This document shows positions 10,676-31,768 of a stretch of DNA of 64,000 nucleotides, piece by piece. Source of the stretch: Sternotherus odoratus (Eukaryota > Chordata > Testudines > Kinosternidae); assembly GCA_032164245.1 (NCBI GenBank), contig JAVMKO010000206.1, positions 310,001 to 374,000 of the forward strand. The letters are read 5' to 3'. The notes under the pieces were generated by a model. It did no database searches, was not told the DNA's origin, and saw nothing but the letters and a program-made list of their open reading frames with translations. Every line of letters starts with the position of its first letter. Position 1 is the stretch's first letter. The translations under genes and the position numbers were made by a program.

Positions 10676-11554
10676 TAGCAAGTGGAAATGGTGAACGTTC
10701 AGTGGAGTATTACCCTGGCCTCACTGGCATTTCTCCCTGGGTCTGTCTCCTTTGGGGCAGGGACAAGAACACGTCCTGGGGCACTTGCTATTCCAAAGGG
10801 CAGTTTTGGATTTTCATTTTCAAACCTGGTGCACAAAGCAGGACTCAGACCTCAGTGTCAATGAAAGAGCCGCCCACAGCTTCTGACAGCCACAATGAGC
10901 CATTTGTGCCACCGGCGTCTGAAGTGAGGAACCCCTATGATGCCCCTTTCCTCAAGACCCCTCACTCATTGTGCCCCTACTCCCTGAGGGCCCAACCCCA
11001 CAGCACCCCTTCTTCCTGAGACCCTGCCCCACCCCCAGAACACCTCTTCCCCCCAAGACTCTGCCTTGTCCCCCCTCCAAACGTTATCTTTAGGGCCGGT
11101 AAAAAAGTGCTGGGGCCATGGTCCTCTAAACCCCCTTGTCCCAGTGCCCCTGACACAGAGCCAGACAGCAGTTTGTGTATGGGTTTGTGAGAGAGACTGC
11201 TGAGCTGTGCCAGTGAGTGTGCATTGTGTTCTCCCACCTCCCTCCCAGTGCTTGCTGCCATGAAACAGCTGGTTTGCAGTGGGAAGAGCTGGGAGCTAGG
11301 GGGAGAAGATGGGTCACAGCGCGCTCAGGGAAGGAGGCAATGCGGAGGGGAGATGGGGTGGGAGGTGGGGCAGAAAGCTGCCAGTGGGTGCAGAACACCC
11401 ACCACTTTTCCCCTTGAGTTCTCCAGCCTCAGATCAGCCCCCGAGTCAGCACCTATGGGATGGGGTGGTGGGATGGAAACACCTACAATGGCATTTGGCC
11501 TATCTGTGTTAGGTAGCAGCAAAAATCTCCAAAAAGAAGTGATAGGAGAATAGG

Positions 11555-11945
11555 TGGGGAGGGCTCAGAGTGACTGCAGAGAATTCTTTCCCAGGTGTCT
11601 TCCTGGTGCATCTTGTCCCTATGCTCAGGGTCTAACTGATCACCACACTTGGGGGTTGGGAAGGAGTTTTCCCCAAGGTTAGATTGGCAGAGACCCTGGG
11701 GATTATTTACCTTCCTGTGCAACATGGAGCATGGGCCACTTGCAGGTTTAAACCAGTGTAAATGGTGGATTCTCAACTGACATCTTGAAACCATGATTTG
11801 AGGACACCAGTAACTCAAGCAGATATTAGGGGATCTATTCCAGGAACGGGTGGGGTCTTTTGGACTGTAAGGTGCAGGAGGTGGGACTAGATGATCACAC
11901 TGGTCCCATCTGACCTAAAAGGCTCTGAGTCTAAAAGGGAGAGGG
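11555..11945 (+). mobile_element. CR1 LINE 3' tail
   Basis: The order of segments (TTGGGAAGGAGTTTTCCCC, GGCAGAGACCCTGGGG, ATGATTTGAGGAC, then GACTAGATGATCACACTGGTC at the end) is that of the 3' untranslated tail of sauropsid CR1. It is 5'-truncated, as usual for CR1. Confidence 0.8.
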
Positions 11946-12834
11946 AAGTAAAGGAAAAATTAAAAAATAAACTGAGGATCCTAACAAGAGGAGAACTCCA
12001 GCAGCTCACTGAAGAGTTCCCCCCTTTCTTCCTCTGCTGGGCATTGAATGACCTGCTGGGATTCAGAACATTCATTCTCTCTTGTCATTGATAAACTGAT
12101 ACCATGTGACTGACATTAAACCAATCACTGGTCAGGAAAACAGTGAAAACTGCTCACAACTAGCCCACCAATGAATCTGAATAAATGTCTCTCCTATGCA
12201 TCACTTATGCTTGACAAACGACTCACCCCCACAGAGCTAAGGAGCTGGCTGGAGGCAGCCTGTCAACTGTAAGCAGTGTTCCCCATTGCCAGTACAGGCA
12301 CTGTGCTAATGACTGGGAGCCACCTGATGTAACCCCACATCAATGCCTCCTCCCACCAGGTGTTTTGGGGTGCCCCAGAGCCCAGCATTCAGCTGCTGTC
12401 CCTGCAGGGTTCCAGGGAGTCACGAAGGGGAGATGTGAGGTTACTGCTCCATCTGTACTGGGGTCAGGGATTGAGAGCAGCTCCCTCAAAGGAAATGCTG
12501 CCCCGAGGCCTCAGCCAGAGGGTTGAGCCCTGACACACTAGAAGGACGTGCCCTTACACCACCCCTGGACTCACAGTAATACGTGTGCAATATGTGTATT
12601 CCTGTAATATGTGTGTGCAGGAGCCTAGGACAGGAGACAGCTACTGGCTTCTCCAGTGCTAAGAGAGGACTGGAGGGGATGGATGACAAGGGGAGGCTGA
12701 ACTAGAAATGGTGGCAGGAGGAGGAGGTGGAGAAGGAGGGAGACATTTGTAGGATGACCATTATTCCCATTCCACCATAACAAAAAGTACAGGAGAGGGG
12801 AGCTGCACTTCAGAATCACCCAACATCGACATGC

Positions 12835-12940
12835 AGAGAGCACTGGACAGGGACTATTCCTGGCTCTACCACAGGCCTGCTGGGTGACTTTGGGTAAATC
12901 ATTGCACCTCTCTGTGCCTCCGATTGCAAACTTGTGAGAC
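12835..12940 (+). mobile_element. MIR-like CORE-SINE fragment
   Basis: Contains a MIR-like progression: GGCTCTACCAC, CTGGGTGACTTTGGGTAAAT and CTCTCTGTGCCTC. Ancient and diverged. Confidence 0.6.
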
Positions 12941-12945
12941 ACCCA

Positions 12946-14035
12946 CAACTGCCTATAGGGCTGCTAAGTCCTCCTGACAACATCGCTCTATGCAAAAAGC
13001 TAGGAAAAACACTTCCAACAAGCTTTAGGAACGCAGGATGTAAGGTTGCCTGGAGCAGTCTGGTGTCCCTCCAGAAGATACAGCAGCAAAACTCAAACTT
13101 GTCATCATCCGGAAATGCAGAGATACAGTACAGAGCAATGTCATCCTAATTCTGACCCACGTGACGCTTTCTTTACTCCTACAACACACCTCTCTGCACC
13201 TGGTCATTTTGGATAGTGCCTAAAGTACTAGGGAAAATGACAACCATGGAACAGAATCAAGCACTTTCTCTTTGCTAAGGCAGAATTTGACTTTAAGTGA
13301 GTTGCTCTGTACAGGAGCTATTGATACCTGTTCTACATTCAGACACTGAGCCTCTCCTCAGAGACAGCCGCACACTTGGTCAACTGAAATCTCTCTGCCT
13401 CTTTTTACACTTCTTTCATCTTAACTCACTGAAGTTCCAGCTAACATTAAACATTCACTTACCCATCGTTAGGCACACAGACTGCTCTCAGATCCCATCC
13501 CACTGCTGACTATCCCCATGGCAAACTGTCCTGTTTCCTCCTGACAACATGCACAGCTCACTGCAGAAATGATACAGACTGGAAGCTCAAGGGACACATG
13601 CAGCTCTTTCCTTTCATCACACACATGGGGGACTCAGACCCAGGTCCTCTCGTATCACAATAACACCTCCACCAAGTTGCTCTAATGCCTCTACCTTTCA
13701 ATGCAGCTGCACCTAACACTGAGTGTGGCTGGACTGCAGGCAGATAGCACCCACTGGCTGTTGCCAGCTCCAGGGGGCAGAGTAAAGGTTGCACCAGTGT
13801 GTACATTAACTCACTGTACCATAGTTTTCAGAGTTTTGCTGAACTTGACAATCTGGCAGGAGCAGACCATTACCAGCTGCACTCTTCAGCCAGCCCCAGG
13901 CCTCACTGAGGTCACTGTTTCCTGCCACCACAAACCTTCAAACTGCAACATGGTGCACCAGTGCTGGAGTGGTGCACTAATGTCACTTCTACCTATACTA
14001 CCAGTTTGCACCAGTGCCTAAAACACCAGTGTGGC
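12946..14035. other. Intergenic, nothing defined
   Basis: I find no gene, transposon end or tRNA that meets a reasonable standard. A weak tRNA-like string at about 13620-13690 was rejected. Confidence 0.4.
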
Positions 14036-14039
14036 AGAG

Positions 14040-14180
14040 ACCTTCAGTACCTGGAACAGCAGGACAGTGGTGCTAGAACTGGGATCTATTTCTAGCTCTG
14101 TCACGGACAGCCTGGGTGACCTTGGACATGTCAATGTTTTGCCTCCCAATTTTAGTCTCTTTACCCAGCTGCCCACTCAC
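14040..14180 (+). mobile_element. MIR-like CORE-SINE fragment
   Basis: Contains CTGTCACGGACAGCCTGGGT and GACCTTGGACATGTCAATG, matching the MIR core order in diverged form. Confidence 0.5.
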
Positions 14181-14554
14181 TGGGGTCTCCTCTCTCTCCA
14201 GAGCTGCTCACCACTAAAATCTGAGTGGGTGTCACCAGAGCTAAGGTTGTATAAAAACAAACATTACGTAACGTCAGGGAAATCAGGAAAAAAACAAAAA
14301 CAACATCCTATAGTATAAAGTGACAATACAAAGGAAAAAAGCAACACAATGCAAACTAACACACCCTACAGTACACAATGGAAAAGAGCTCAACTCAAAT
14401 CAACACAACACAGGCACCAAACACATTGAGGCAAAACAATGCACCATAAAACTATGCAACACAACATGATGCATCACAGTTCCAAATGGCACCATGCCAA
14501 ACAGTGCAGCATAGAACAGGACACAGCGCAAAAGAGAATTACAGTATTTCAATG

Positions 14555-14715
14555 AACACATATGGAAGGGATCTTGACAGATCATCTATTCAAGCCTCCC
14601 GTGATGAGGCAGGACCAAGTATCCCTAGACATTCCCAGACTGGTGCACCTCTAACCTGGTCTTAAAAGCCTCCAAGAAAGGAAATTCCACAACCTCCCTT
14701 GGAAGCCAATGCAAT
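14555..14715 (-). mobile_element. CR1-type LINE fragment
   Basis: Contains GGAAGGGATCTTGACAGATC, GGCAGGACCAAGTAT and TTCCACAACCTCCC in the order seen in reverse-oriented CR1 of birds and turtles. Confidence 0.55.
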
Positions 14716-14789
14716 GCAAACAGAGCAAAACAATGCAATACACATGCAAACTGGGCTTGGGGTAAAGGGGAGGTAAGAACTCGAACAAT

Positions 14790-14895
14790 CTGGGTTCAGT
14801 TCCCACCTTTAACCAAATTCTCCATGCAAACTGGAGCAAATTATTTCAGCTCTCTAAGCCTCAGTTTCCCCATTTGTAAAAAGGAGAGCAGCCTC
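14790..14895 (+). mobile_element. MIR-like CORE-SINE fragment
   Basis: Contains GGGTTCAGTTCCCACC followed by GCCTCAGTTTCCCCATTTGT, the tRNA-derived and core/tail parts of a MIR-like SINE. Confidence 0.6.
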
Positions 14896-14949
14896 CCAAC
14901 ATTTGCCTAGTTAGCCTTTGCGCTGTTTGTGGCAAGGACTCTCTGTCAC

Positions 14950-15225
14950 CGTGGGCATGTCTACCCTGCGGTTAGACACCAGTGGCTGTCCCAGGCCTGC
15001 TGACTTGGGCTCACATGGCTCAGGCTGCAGGACTGTTCATTGTGGTGTAGATGCTCCAGCCCAAGGTCTGTCACCCTCCCACCTCACAGGGTTCTACAGC
15101 CTGGGTCCAGCCCAAGCCCGGACATAGTGCAATTAAACAACCCCTTCACCTGAGCCCTGTGAGCCTGAGTCAGCTGCCATGGGCCAGCTGTGGGGTTTTA
15201 ATGGCAGTGTTGACAGACCCTTGGT
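14950..15225. mobile_element. MITE of the TGTCTACACTGCAAT family
   Basis: It begins near GCATGTCTACCCTGCGGTTA and ends near TTTTAATGGCAGTGTTGACA, which are imperfect inverted ends, with a GGCTCACATGGCTCAGGCT-type interior. The target duplication is not resolved. Confidence 0.5.
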
Positions 15226-15364
15226 GTCTGTTCAGCACCAGTCACAACGGGGACCCTGATCTTGGTCAGTGTCTGTGCAGAGCCCTGCACAACAAGGGGC
15301 CTGCCAGGGAATTACAGGATCTGATTCTGTTTAGGGTCCCTGCAGGAGCTGGAAAAATGTGGGG

Positions 15365-15670
15365 CCAGGATCTTTGCCAGGGTCGGTGCAGTGCCCAGTA
15401 CAGTGGTGGGGTGTGATCTTTGCCAGGGTCGGTGCAGTGCCCAGTACAGTGGAGGGGTGTGATCTTTGTCAGGGTCAGTGCAGTGCCCAGTACAGTGGTG
15501 GGGTGTGATCTTTGTCAGGGTCAGTGCAGTGCCCAGTACAGTGGTGGGGTGTGATCTTTGCCAGGGTTGGTGCAGTGTCCAGTACAGTGGTGGGGTGTGA
15601 TCTTTGTCAGGGTCAGTGCAGTGCCCAGTACAGTGGTGGGGTGTGATCTTTGTCAGGGTCAGTGCCAAGC
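15365..15670. repeat. Tandem repeat, about 46-bp unit, 6-7 copies
   Basis: The unit contains CAGGGTCGGTGCAGTGCCCA and GTACAGTGGTGGGGTGTGAT. Copies differ by a few substitutions. The minus-strand open frame across it is a repeat artefact. Confidence 0.85.
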
Positions 15671-15939
15671 CAGGCCCAACAGGGACACAGATCTCAGTCT
15701 GGGTCTCTGAAGTGCCGAGCACAATGGAGGTAGCAATGTGGGCAGCAGTCATGCGCTGCCTGGCACAAGGGGGTCCATGATCACAGTCTGGATCTCAATA
15801 TTACCTGGCACAACAGTGGGGTCTGATCTCACTTGGGGTCTCTGCAGCACTTGGCAGAAAGGAGCCCGGATCTCAGTCAGACACCTGGAGAGAAAAACGG
15901 GAAGATTTTCAAAAATTTAATATTAATGGCCGGGGGGTC

Positions 15940-17100
15940 TGTGAACGTGACTTGCAGGCAGGGGTGGGGATGGGGGGGCTGCTGGGTTGGGCAGGGTGGG
16001 GGAAGTAGCTGGGACTGGGAAACCTGGGGCTGTTCTGTCTCCATGGGGGGCTCATTCTGGACCTTCCCAGTCCCTGTTGCCAGCAGAGAACGACCCCCCC
16101 AGCCCAGAGGTATCCGGGTCTCAGGCTCCCCCAGCCTCTGCCCATCGACCCTCCTCCCAGTTCAGAAATAACCCGAGGAAACGATTCCCACCGGAACAAG
16201 GACAAATCCCTGCAGAGAACAATGGGGGGGGGGGACCCCAGACCTGAGATGTGAACCGGCCACTGGCGAAGTGGGGGGGGGAAATGGGGTCGGATGGGGG
16301 GAGGGGACCAGAGACCTTCTCAGGGGTGGGGGGTAAAGGGGGGGTCACCCTGGATGTTGCTCGTGGCTCTCTAGGGAGAAAGGGGGCAGGACGGGGGGTC
16401 CCCAGGGCGGGGGGATCCCCAGGACGGGGGGGGGGCAGCGGTAAATCCGAGGGGATCTCAGCCCCCCCCCTCCCCCCGCCCCTCGGGGGTCACCTGCTCT
16501 TCCCCCCCCGCCCGGTCTCACTTCTCCCCCGGCCCCGGGGCTCGCGCCGCTACCTGGAGGCTCCAACGGCCCCGCTCCCCCCTCCGCTCAACGTCACTTC
16601 CGGTCCCGGGAGAGTCGGGAACTACATCTCCCAGCCTGCCCCGGGGCCTTCTCCCGCCTCCCAGGGTCTCAGGGGCTGTCACGGCGCGTCAGACCCCGCC
16701 CAGCTGACTGACCCGCTGCCGCGTCCCTGCGCCGTGCTGGGGCAGGACCGTTATTAACCCCTCCGCGCCCGGCCGCACCCGCGAGTGAGAGACGGGGGGG
16801 GGGGGGCGGGAAAGTGACTCTCGGCCCCGCGAACCGGGGAGAAGCCTCGGAGCTGCCCCCGCCCCAGTGGATCCGGCCCCGCGGGGATGGGGGGGCAGAG
16901 ACTGGGGGGGGTCCCCTGTGGGGTGGGGGGAGAAGCCGGAGTTGCGGGGGGGGAAGGTCAGTGGGACGCGGGGGGGTTGAACGGTCTCTGCGCAGCCAGG
17001 AAATCCCTGGGGGGGGGGGAGTTGCCCCCAGACCGCAGTTCCCAGTTCCTAGCCCCCTGCCCCTCCCCCACTGCCTCCAGGGAGTGAAGAGCGACAGATC
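15940..17100 (+). promoter_or_regulatory. CpG-rich promoter module of the KRAB zinc-finger gene
   Basis: This G+C- and CpG-rich region holds ACGTCACTTCCGG (16591-16603; CRE-like plus ETS/GABP site) and, at 16621, ACTACATCTCCCAGC. The latter is the ZNF143/SBS motif found in many housekeeping and zinc-finger promoters. It lies about 2.7 kb upstream of the start exon at 19327. The module is paralogous to 50500-51720 and, in shorter form, to 37318-37985 and 39110-39778. A transcription start near 16640-16760 is inferred; no clean first-exon donor could be fixed. Confidence 0.6.
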
Positions 17101-19326
17101 ATCCCCTCCCATCTCGGGGTGTTTCTCTCCGGTGATCAGTGACGCCGTGATGCGTATTCGCTGCAGATCTAAAATATTGGCGAATGTTGCCCATTTCCTC
17201 TCTATTCATTTATCAAATATTCATCTGAAACACTCCGATTTTACCTCATATCAACAACTGATAGAAAATCCCTCTGATTTTCAACTGTCCTCTCTATAAT
17301 TTACAAAAATGGATCCAAAATCCCTCAGATTTCCACCCTTTTTTCATTTCTGAACATAGATCTCCAAGGTCAGGTTTTTCCTCTTTCTATGTCACTATGA
17401 GCTATCAGTTAAGAATCCTGTCGGGTTTGGGGCTGTTCCCCATGTTTCTAAATCCCAGCAACTTCTCCATCCTTGGAGGAAACCTGTTGCCCTGAGTCCT
17501 TCTCCATCCTGAGGTTGCAGGGGGTTAAATTTCCCAGGGATCATCTTTGCCCTTTTCTATGAGAATCATTTGTTCCCACCTTTATCTCTGCTAAAATGTT
17601 TGCTGATGAAAGAGACCAGCCACATATTTAATGCACATAAAACCCTTTTCTTTGGGGGATCAGTGGTTCCCAACTGGTAATGGGAGAGTTGGACGGACTC
17701 TTTACTTTTCTCCAGGTGGCACAGGATGAGGAGATCACTCTGAGTGCATCATGGGACCAGAAATATCCCATGCCCCGTGACTAATGGTCTCCATGAGGGG
17801 TTGCTTCCCATAGTGCTAAGATGTAGCCACCTCTGGGGTGGATCCATGGTGGCCATTATTTGCTAGTGACAGGGCATGGAAATGTCTTACCTACTTTGCC
17901 CCTCCACCAGTCTCCAGTTCAAGAGGCATCCCCCAGGATGTGACTGGACAACAGGGGGCAGTGAGAACTTTCTATCCACTTATCAGACACTGAAGTAACA
18001 CTTGCTGGGGTGTGCATCTGTGTCTGGTGATTGCAGCTGGGGTTGAAGGGAAATTGTGGTAGGTAGGGGGAGGCCTCTGGGTGGCTGGGCAGGGGGTACA
18101 TTGTCAGATTGGTGGGTTATGGAGCTTTGGGGTTTCAGGTGGTTGTGATGTGCCCAGCCACGAGGCTCTGGGTCCTGGAGGTGGGTATCACTGGTGGCTT
18201 GTTAGCTGCAGAAGAGTGGGGATCTCTTGGAGATGTAGGACACGGGGTAGAGGGAGCCTGGTGCTGTTCTAGGGGCTCTGTCTGGGTCCCCCCCAGACTC
18301 CTGGGATCACTGTCACTCCCAGTGTTGGGGGGGGATCCCCAGTGCTAGCCCAGGGGCTGTCAAGGAAGCAGTGTGAGGGGTTCCTCTGTAAAGCAGCAGG
18401 GGATCCGGCAGGACGGAGGAGGGAGTCCAGGCAAACACCATGGCTTGTCCTGCTAGAGGGCAGGTGGGGGTCCTAGGAAGGCAGTTGGGGGATCCCAGCC
18501 ACGCCGAGTCACCATGATCACTTTCTACCCACTTCTCAAACACTGTGAGGGGAAATCACAGATTTTGCTTTTATCCTCTTTGGAAAACTGCATGAACTTC
18601 TGGTTCCATAGGGAAAATTTGTGACCCGAGTCCCTGTCCTAGATCTGGGGGTTGAGGGAGGTGGGAAGAGGGTTAGCACTGCCTCACAATGGTCTCTTCT
18701 ACAGCACTCTGTACTCATTTTTTCTGACATCTGGTTTCATTGAGAAATCATTGTCTTTCAATGTAGTTACTCTGGATTAACAAGGAGTGACTCCAGAAGG
18801 ACAGTGTGGCCAGTGAGATTAGCAATTCTCCCTGTGAGGAGGGGCTCTCATTAGCTGCTCTCACCAGAGAGCTAAAGGAGGGAAGGCTCCTCAAATGCTC
18901 TGTCCCTTTGTGATCAGGATATTGGGGTTCAGCTTCCTGGGTCTGATGCTGAAGCCTCCATTTTGATCTGGGAGACCAGGCTCAGCAGCTGCCGCTCCCC
19001 CAGTGGGGTTCTGTGCTGGGAAGTGACCTAAATTAAAACTTCCTCTCTGCCTGGCCCATGTGAAGAAGAAAAGGAGCAGACACAGGAAAAGCCAGTTCCT
19101 GACTCCATAAGCCTCCTGCTGGGGTGTGTCTGCCCTGCGATCAGTGTCTGTGGGCTTACCCTGGCAGAAGGGGCCAGGTGTACACTGTAATAAAGACACT
19201 GAGCATTTTCCCAGCATGGCAGACTCTAGGATGTCTGTCTGCAGGGAAAGAGCCTAGGGAATCGTGATGTGAAATTAACTAAAGCCTGTTCTGAAACCTC
19301 CACAATGACCCTTCTCACCCTCCCAG
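17101..19326. other. Presumed first intron, nothing defined
   Basis: Moderate-complexity sequence between the CpG promoter and the first coding exon. I see no exon or intact transposon. Confidence 0.4.
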
Positions 19327-19391
19327 GCTGCAGAATGATGTCCATGTTTTGCTCCAGATCATCCCATCCTCCCATGCCACAGGGGAGAGAA

Positions 19392-19415
<24 letters not shown>
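19327..19415 (+). CDS. KRAB zinc-finger gene, start exon
   Basis: The acceptor CCCTCCCAG precedes 19327 and the donor CAG|gtaggg follows 19415. The preferred start is ATG at 19392 (context GAGAAATGG), giving MAAEEPVQ, a common beginning of sauropsid KRAB genes. In-frame ATGs upstream in the same exon could add up to 19 residues. Confidence 0.75.
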
Positions 19416-29035
<9,620 letters not shown>

Positions 29036-29120
29036 AGGCCCTATGAATGCAGTGAGTGTGGGGAAAGCTTCAGTTAACACTCAATCCTTATTAGTCATCA
29101 GAGAATTTGCAAAGGAGATC
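29036..29120 (+). pseudogene. Relic ninth zinc finger after the stop
   Basis: Reading on in the same frame gives [13 protein letters not shown], then a second stop (TAA), then HSILISHQRIC. The finger is thus broken twice and its last histidine is lost. The ancestral array was longer by at least one finger. Confidence 0.85.
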
Positions 29121-29142
29121 AACACCATAAAAGTCTGTAGGA

Positions 29143-29675
29143 CAGGAGTCTCAAAAGAAAATGCCCATGATGGCCACATAAGGACTAGTACAGTGGTTCT
29201 CAAGGTGGGGGTCACTGAGTGCTCTCCGAGGGGTTGTGAGCCCCTGTGGCTGCTGTGAAGCTGCCAAATTGATTATTTCTCAATTTGGTGTCTTTTCGGT
29301 GAACATACCCACTCTCCCAGTTCTCCACCAAAGTGCTTCCGAAAGCGGAAGCAATCACTTCAGCAGAGAGTTGGGAGCTCTCGGAATGTACGTCGAAAAG
29401 TCGCGGAATATGGAAGTAATCAATTTGGTGGCTTTTCGGTGGACACAGAAGGGTCATGCCAAGAAGCCGTTTGTGAAAAAAAGGGTCGCGGTTCTCACAA
29501 GTTTGAGAAACACTGGACTAGTACATTGGCCCAAGGACCACATCACTGACACCACCCCTGGCTCTGCTGGTCCTCCCCACGCTCCACGCATTCCATAACT
29601 CCCCTGCCATGCATCTTCCCACCCTTTTTCTGCCCCTATTCCAACCCCTTCCTGGCTGCATATTTGAGACCCCTG
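29143..29675. mobile_element. hAT element containing a second hAT
   Basis: The ends CAGGAGTCTCAAA (29143) and TTTGAGACCCCTG (ends 29675) are near-complementary. The flanks CTGTAGGA and GTCTAGGG agree at five of eight positions, a worn duplication. It lies about 110 bp beyond the zinc-finger stop and would fall in the 3' untranslated region. It is split by 29191-29515. Confidence 0.7.
29191..29515. mobile_element. Short hAT element nested in 29143-29675
   Basis: The ends CAGTGGTTCTCAA and TTTGAGAAACACTG are near-complementary, with an exact 8-bp duplication GACTAGTA (29183-29190 and 29516-29523). At 325 bp it is non-autonomous. The interior repeats AATTTGGTG..TTTTCGGTG twice. Confidence 0.92.
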
Positions 29676-29950
29676 GTCTAGGGCTAGCAAGATATCCCTT
29701 TTCTTTAATACTTTGACTGATTCTCACAAAGTAACTTTTAAAGCTGTTTGAACTGTGTGCAGCACCATTATCCCTCAGCTTGTCCAGATGAGGGGCCCAT
29801 TGTTTCCTTTTATAGTTACCCATGTTTTGAGGTTGCCCCTTTTGTCCCTTCTTTCAACTCCATTGTCCAAGAGTAATTAGAGTCTGCTGCTCCTGTTGGG
29901 AACCAGGGTACATCACATTTATACTATTCCTTCTATTGCAATATTATTGT

Positions 29951-31768
29951 AAGGCCTGGTCTACAGTATGAGTTTAGGTCGACTTTAGCAGCATTAAATT
30001 AATTTAACCCTGTGCCCATCCTCACAATGATGACATTTCTGTTGACTTAAAGTGCTCTTAGAATTGATTTCTGTGCTCCTTCCTGACAAGGGGAGTAATG
30101 CTGAAATAGCCATCTCCAGGTCAAACTTGAGTTAGTGAAGATGTAATTGGACAGTATTGACCTCCAGGAGCTATCCTACAGTGCTCCATTGTGACCACTC
30201 TGGACAGTACTCTGAACTCGGATGCACTAGCCAGGTAGACAACAAAAGCCCTGGGAACTTTTGAATTTCATTTCCTGTTTTGCCAGCTTGGCAAGCTCAT
30301 CTGCACAGGAGACCAAGCAGTCCTGGACTTGCAAAAGAGCTCCAGCAAGGACCACACAGAAAGTGCTGAATCTGATCACCAGATGGGGAGATGAATCTGT
30401 GTTGGCAGAACTGCCATCCAAAAAAAGAAATGCCAATACATATGAAAAAGTGTCCAAAGGCCTAATGGATAGAGGCCATGGCAGGGATGCATAACAGTGT
30501 TGTGTTAAAATTAAGGAGTTGAGGCAAGCCTACCAGAAAACCAAAGAATCCAATGGACACTCCAGGTCACAGCCCAAGACATGCCGCTTCCACAGTGAGC
30601 TGCATGCCATTCTAGGGGTGTGTGCCACAACTACCCCACCCATGCCTGTGGACCCCACAGATGGGGTCATTGTCAGCATGGCAGAGGATTTGCTGGATGA
30701 GGAAGATGAGGAAGAGTATGACAGCAAGGAGTCTGTAGAACAGGCAAGTGGAGACACCTATCTCCCCAAATGCTAGGAGCTCTTTATCACCCTGGAGCCA
30801 GTAACCTCCCAACTCTTCCAAGAAGGTATCCCAGATGGGGAAGGCGTACAAGGCAGTCCTGGTGAGTGTCCCTTGTTCATGATAAGCAATAATTTTTTAA
30901 TGATTTCTTTGCTCTGAGGAATTGGAGTGCAATAGTGGTCAGTACTGCTGCTGTCTGTGTAAGTCTGTTAACGTGTCTGGGGATGGAGTGTTAATCCTAC
31001 AGGGTCATCTGCAAAAACCTCTCCTGGAGCTGCTGTAAAAGTCTGGCAGCTTATGGTCTCAGTGTTTGCAACATCCATTCTGTAACTGTCTGTGCTATGG
31101 GGAGGTGGCTGTTCCTAGTGGGATGGTTGTCTGTTTCTTAAAAGAAATCCTCCCAGTAGTTCCTCAAACTTGGGGGGAGGGGTGGAATATGAATCTTGCT
31201 AGTAGGTAGCATCTGGGATTGTTTGTCCATGCCTTCTCTTACCACAATGCGGGAGGGGGACATAGACATAGTGCTGTTCGCATCTGGCTAGCAGGGGTCT
31301 TCCCTGATACCAGCCATGCACTGGGTGATGGGGTGCAATGGTCATCACAGAGAACTGTTTATTTAATTTTTTTAAAATACTATTCTCCCTTTTTTATCCC
31401 ACAGCTGAAACTGTTTCCAGCCTCCCCCTCCCATCCGCTTCCCACAGGCTTGCACAGATAAGACGGTGAAAAAAACGCATGCAGAAGAGATGTTCACGGA
31501 GCTCATGCAGTCCTCCCAGACTCAGAGCAGAGATTGGGCTTGGAGACAATCAATGCTGGACTGCCGGAAAGCAGTAACTCAGCGTGAGGAAGGAAGGGAT
31601 GAGCCGTAGCAGAGAAGGGATGAAAGGGAGCAATGGAAGGACAGGCGTGAACAAAAGAGGGATGAGAGAGATGAGAGAATGCAGAAAGCAAGGCTCAGTC
31701 TACAGGTGGATCAAACCAACATGTTCCAGCATCTGTTGGAGCTGAAGGAAAGGCAGCTGGAGTAAAGA
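29951..31768 (+). pseudogene. PIF/Harbinger relic with Myb/SANT-like gene
   Basis: The left end GGCCTGGTCTACAGT is a Harbinger-type terminus. From 30330 the frame reads a Myb/SANT-like DNA-binding domain: LITRWGDESVLAEL, KIKELRQAYQKTKE and CRFHSELHAILG, then an acidic stretch (DEEDEEEYDSKE). Harbinger elements use such a protein to bring the transposase to DNA. One in-frame TAA (30492-30494) breaks the domain. A second exon, about 31450-31768, encodes a charged R/E/Q-rich coiled coil (FTELMQSSQTQSRDWAW) with another stop at 31607. No nuclease gene or right terminus was found, so it is a dead partial copy. Confidence 0.72.

Noticed and set aside
13620..13690. Possible tRNA on the minus strand
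   Set aside because: A B-box-like GGGTCTGAGTCCC is present, but no acceptor stem or anticodon arm could be drawn.
15312..15752. Minus-strand 146-residue frame
   Set aside because: Covers the 46-bp tandem repeat and reads as a periodic peptide.
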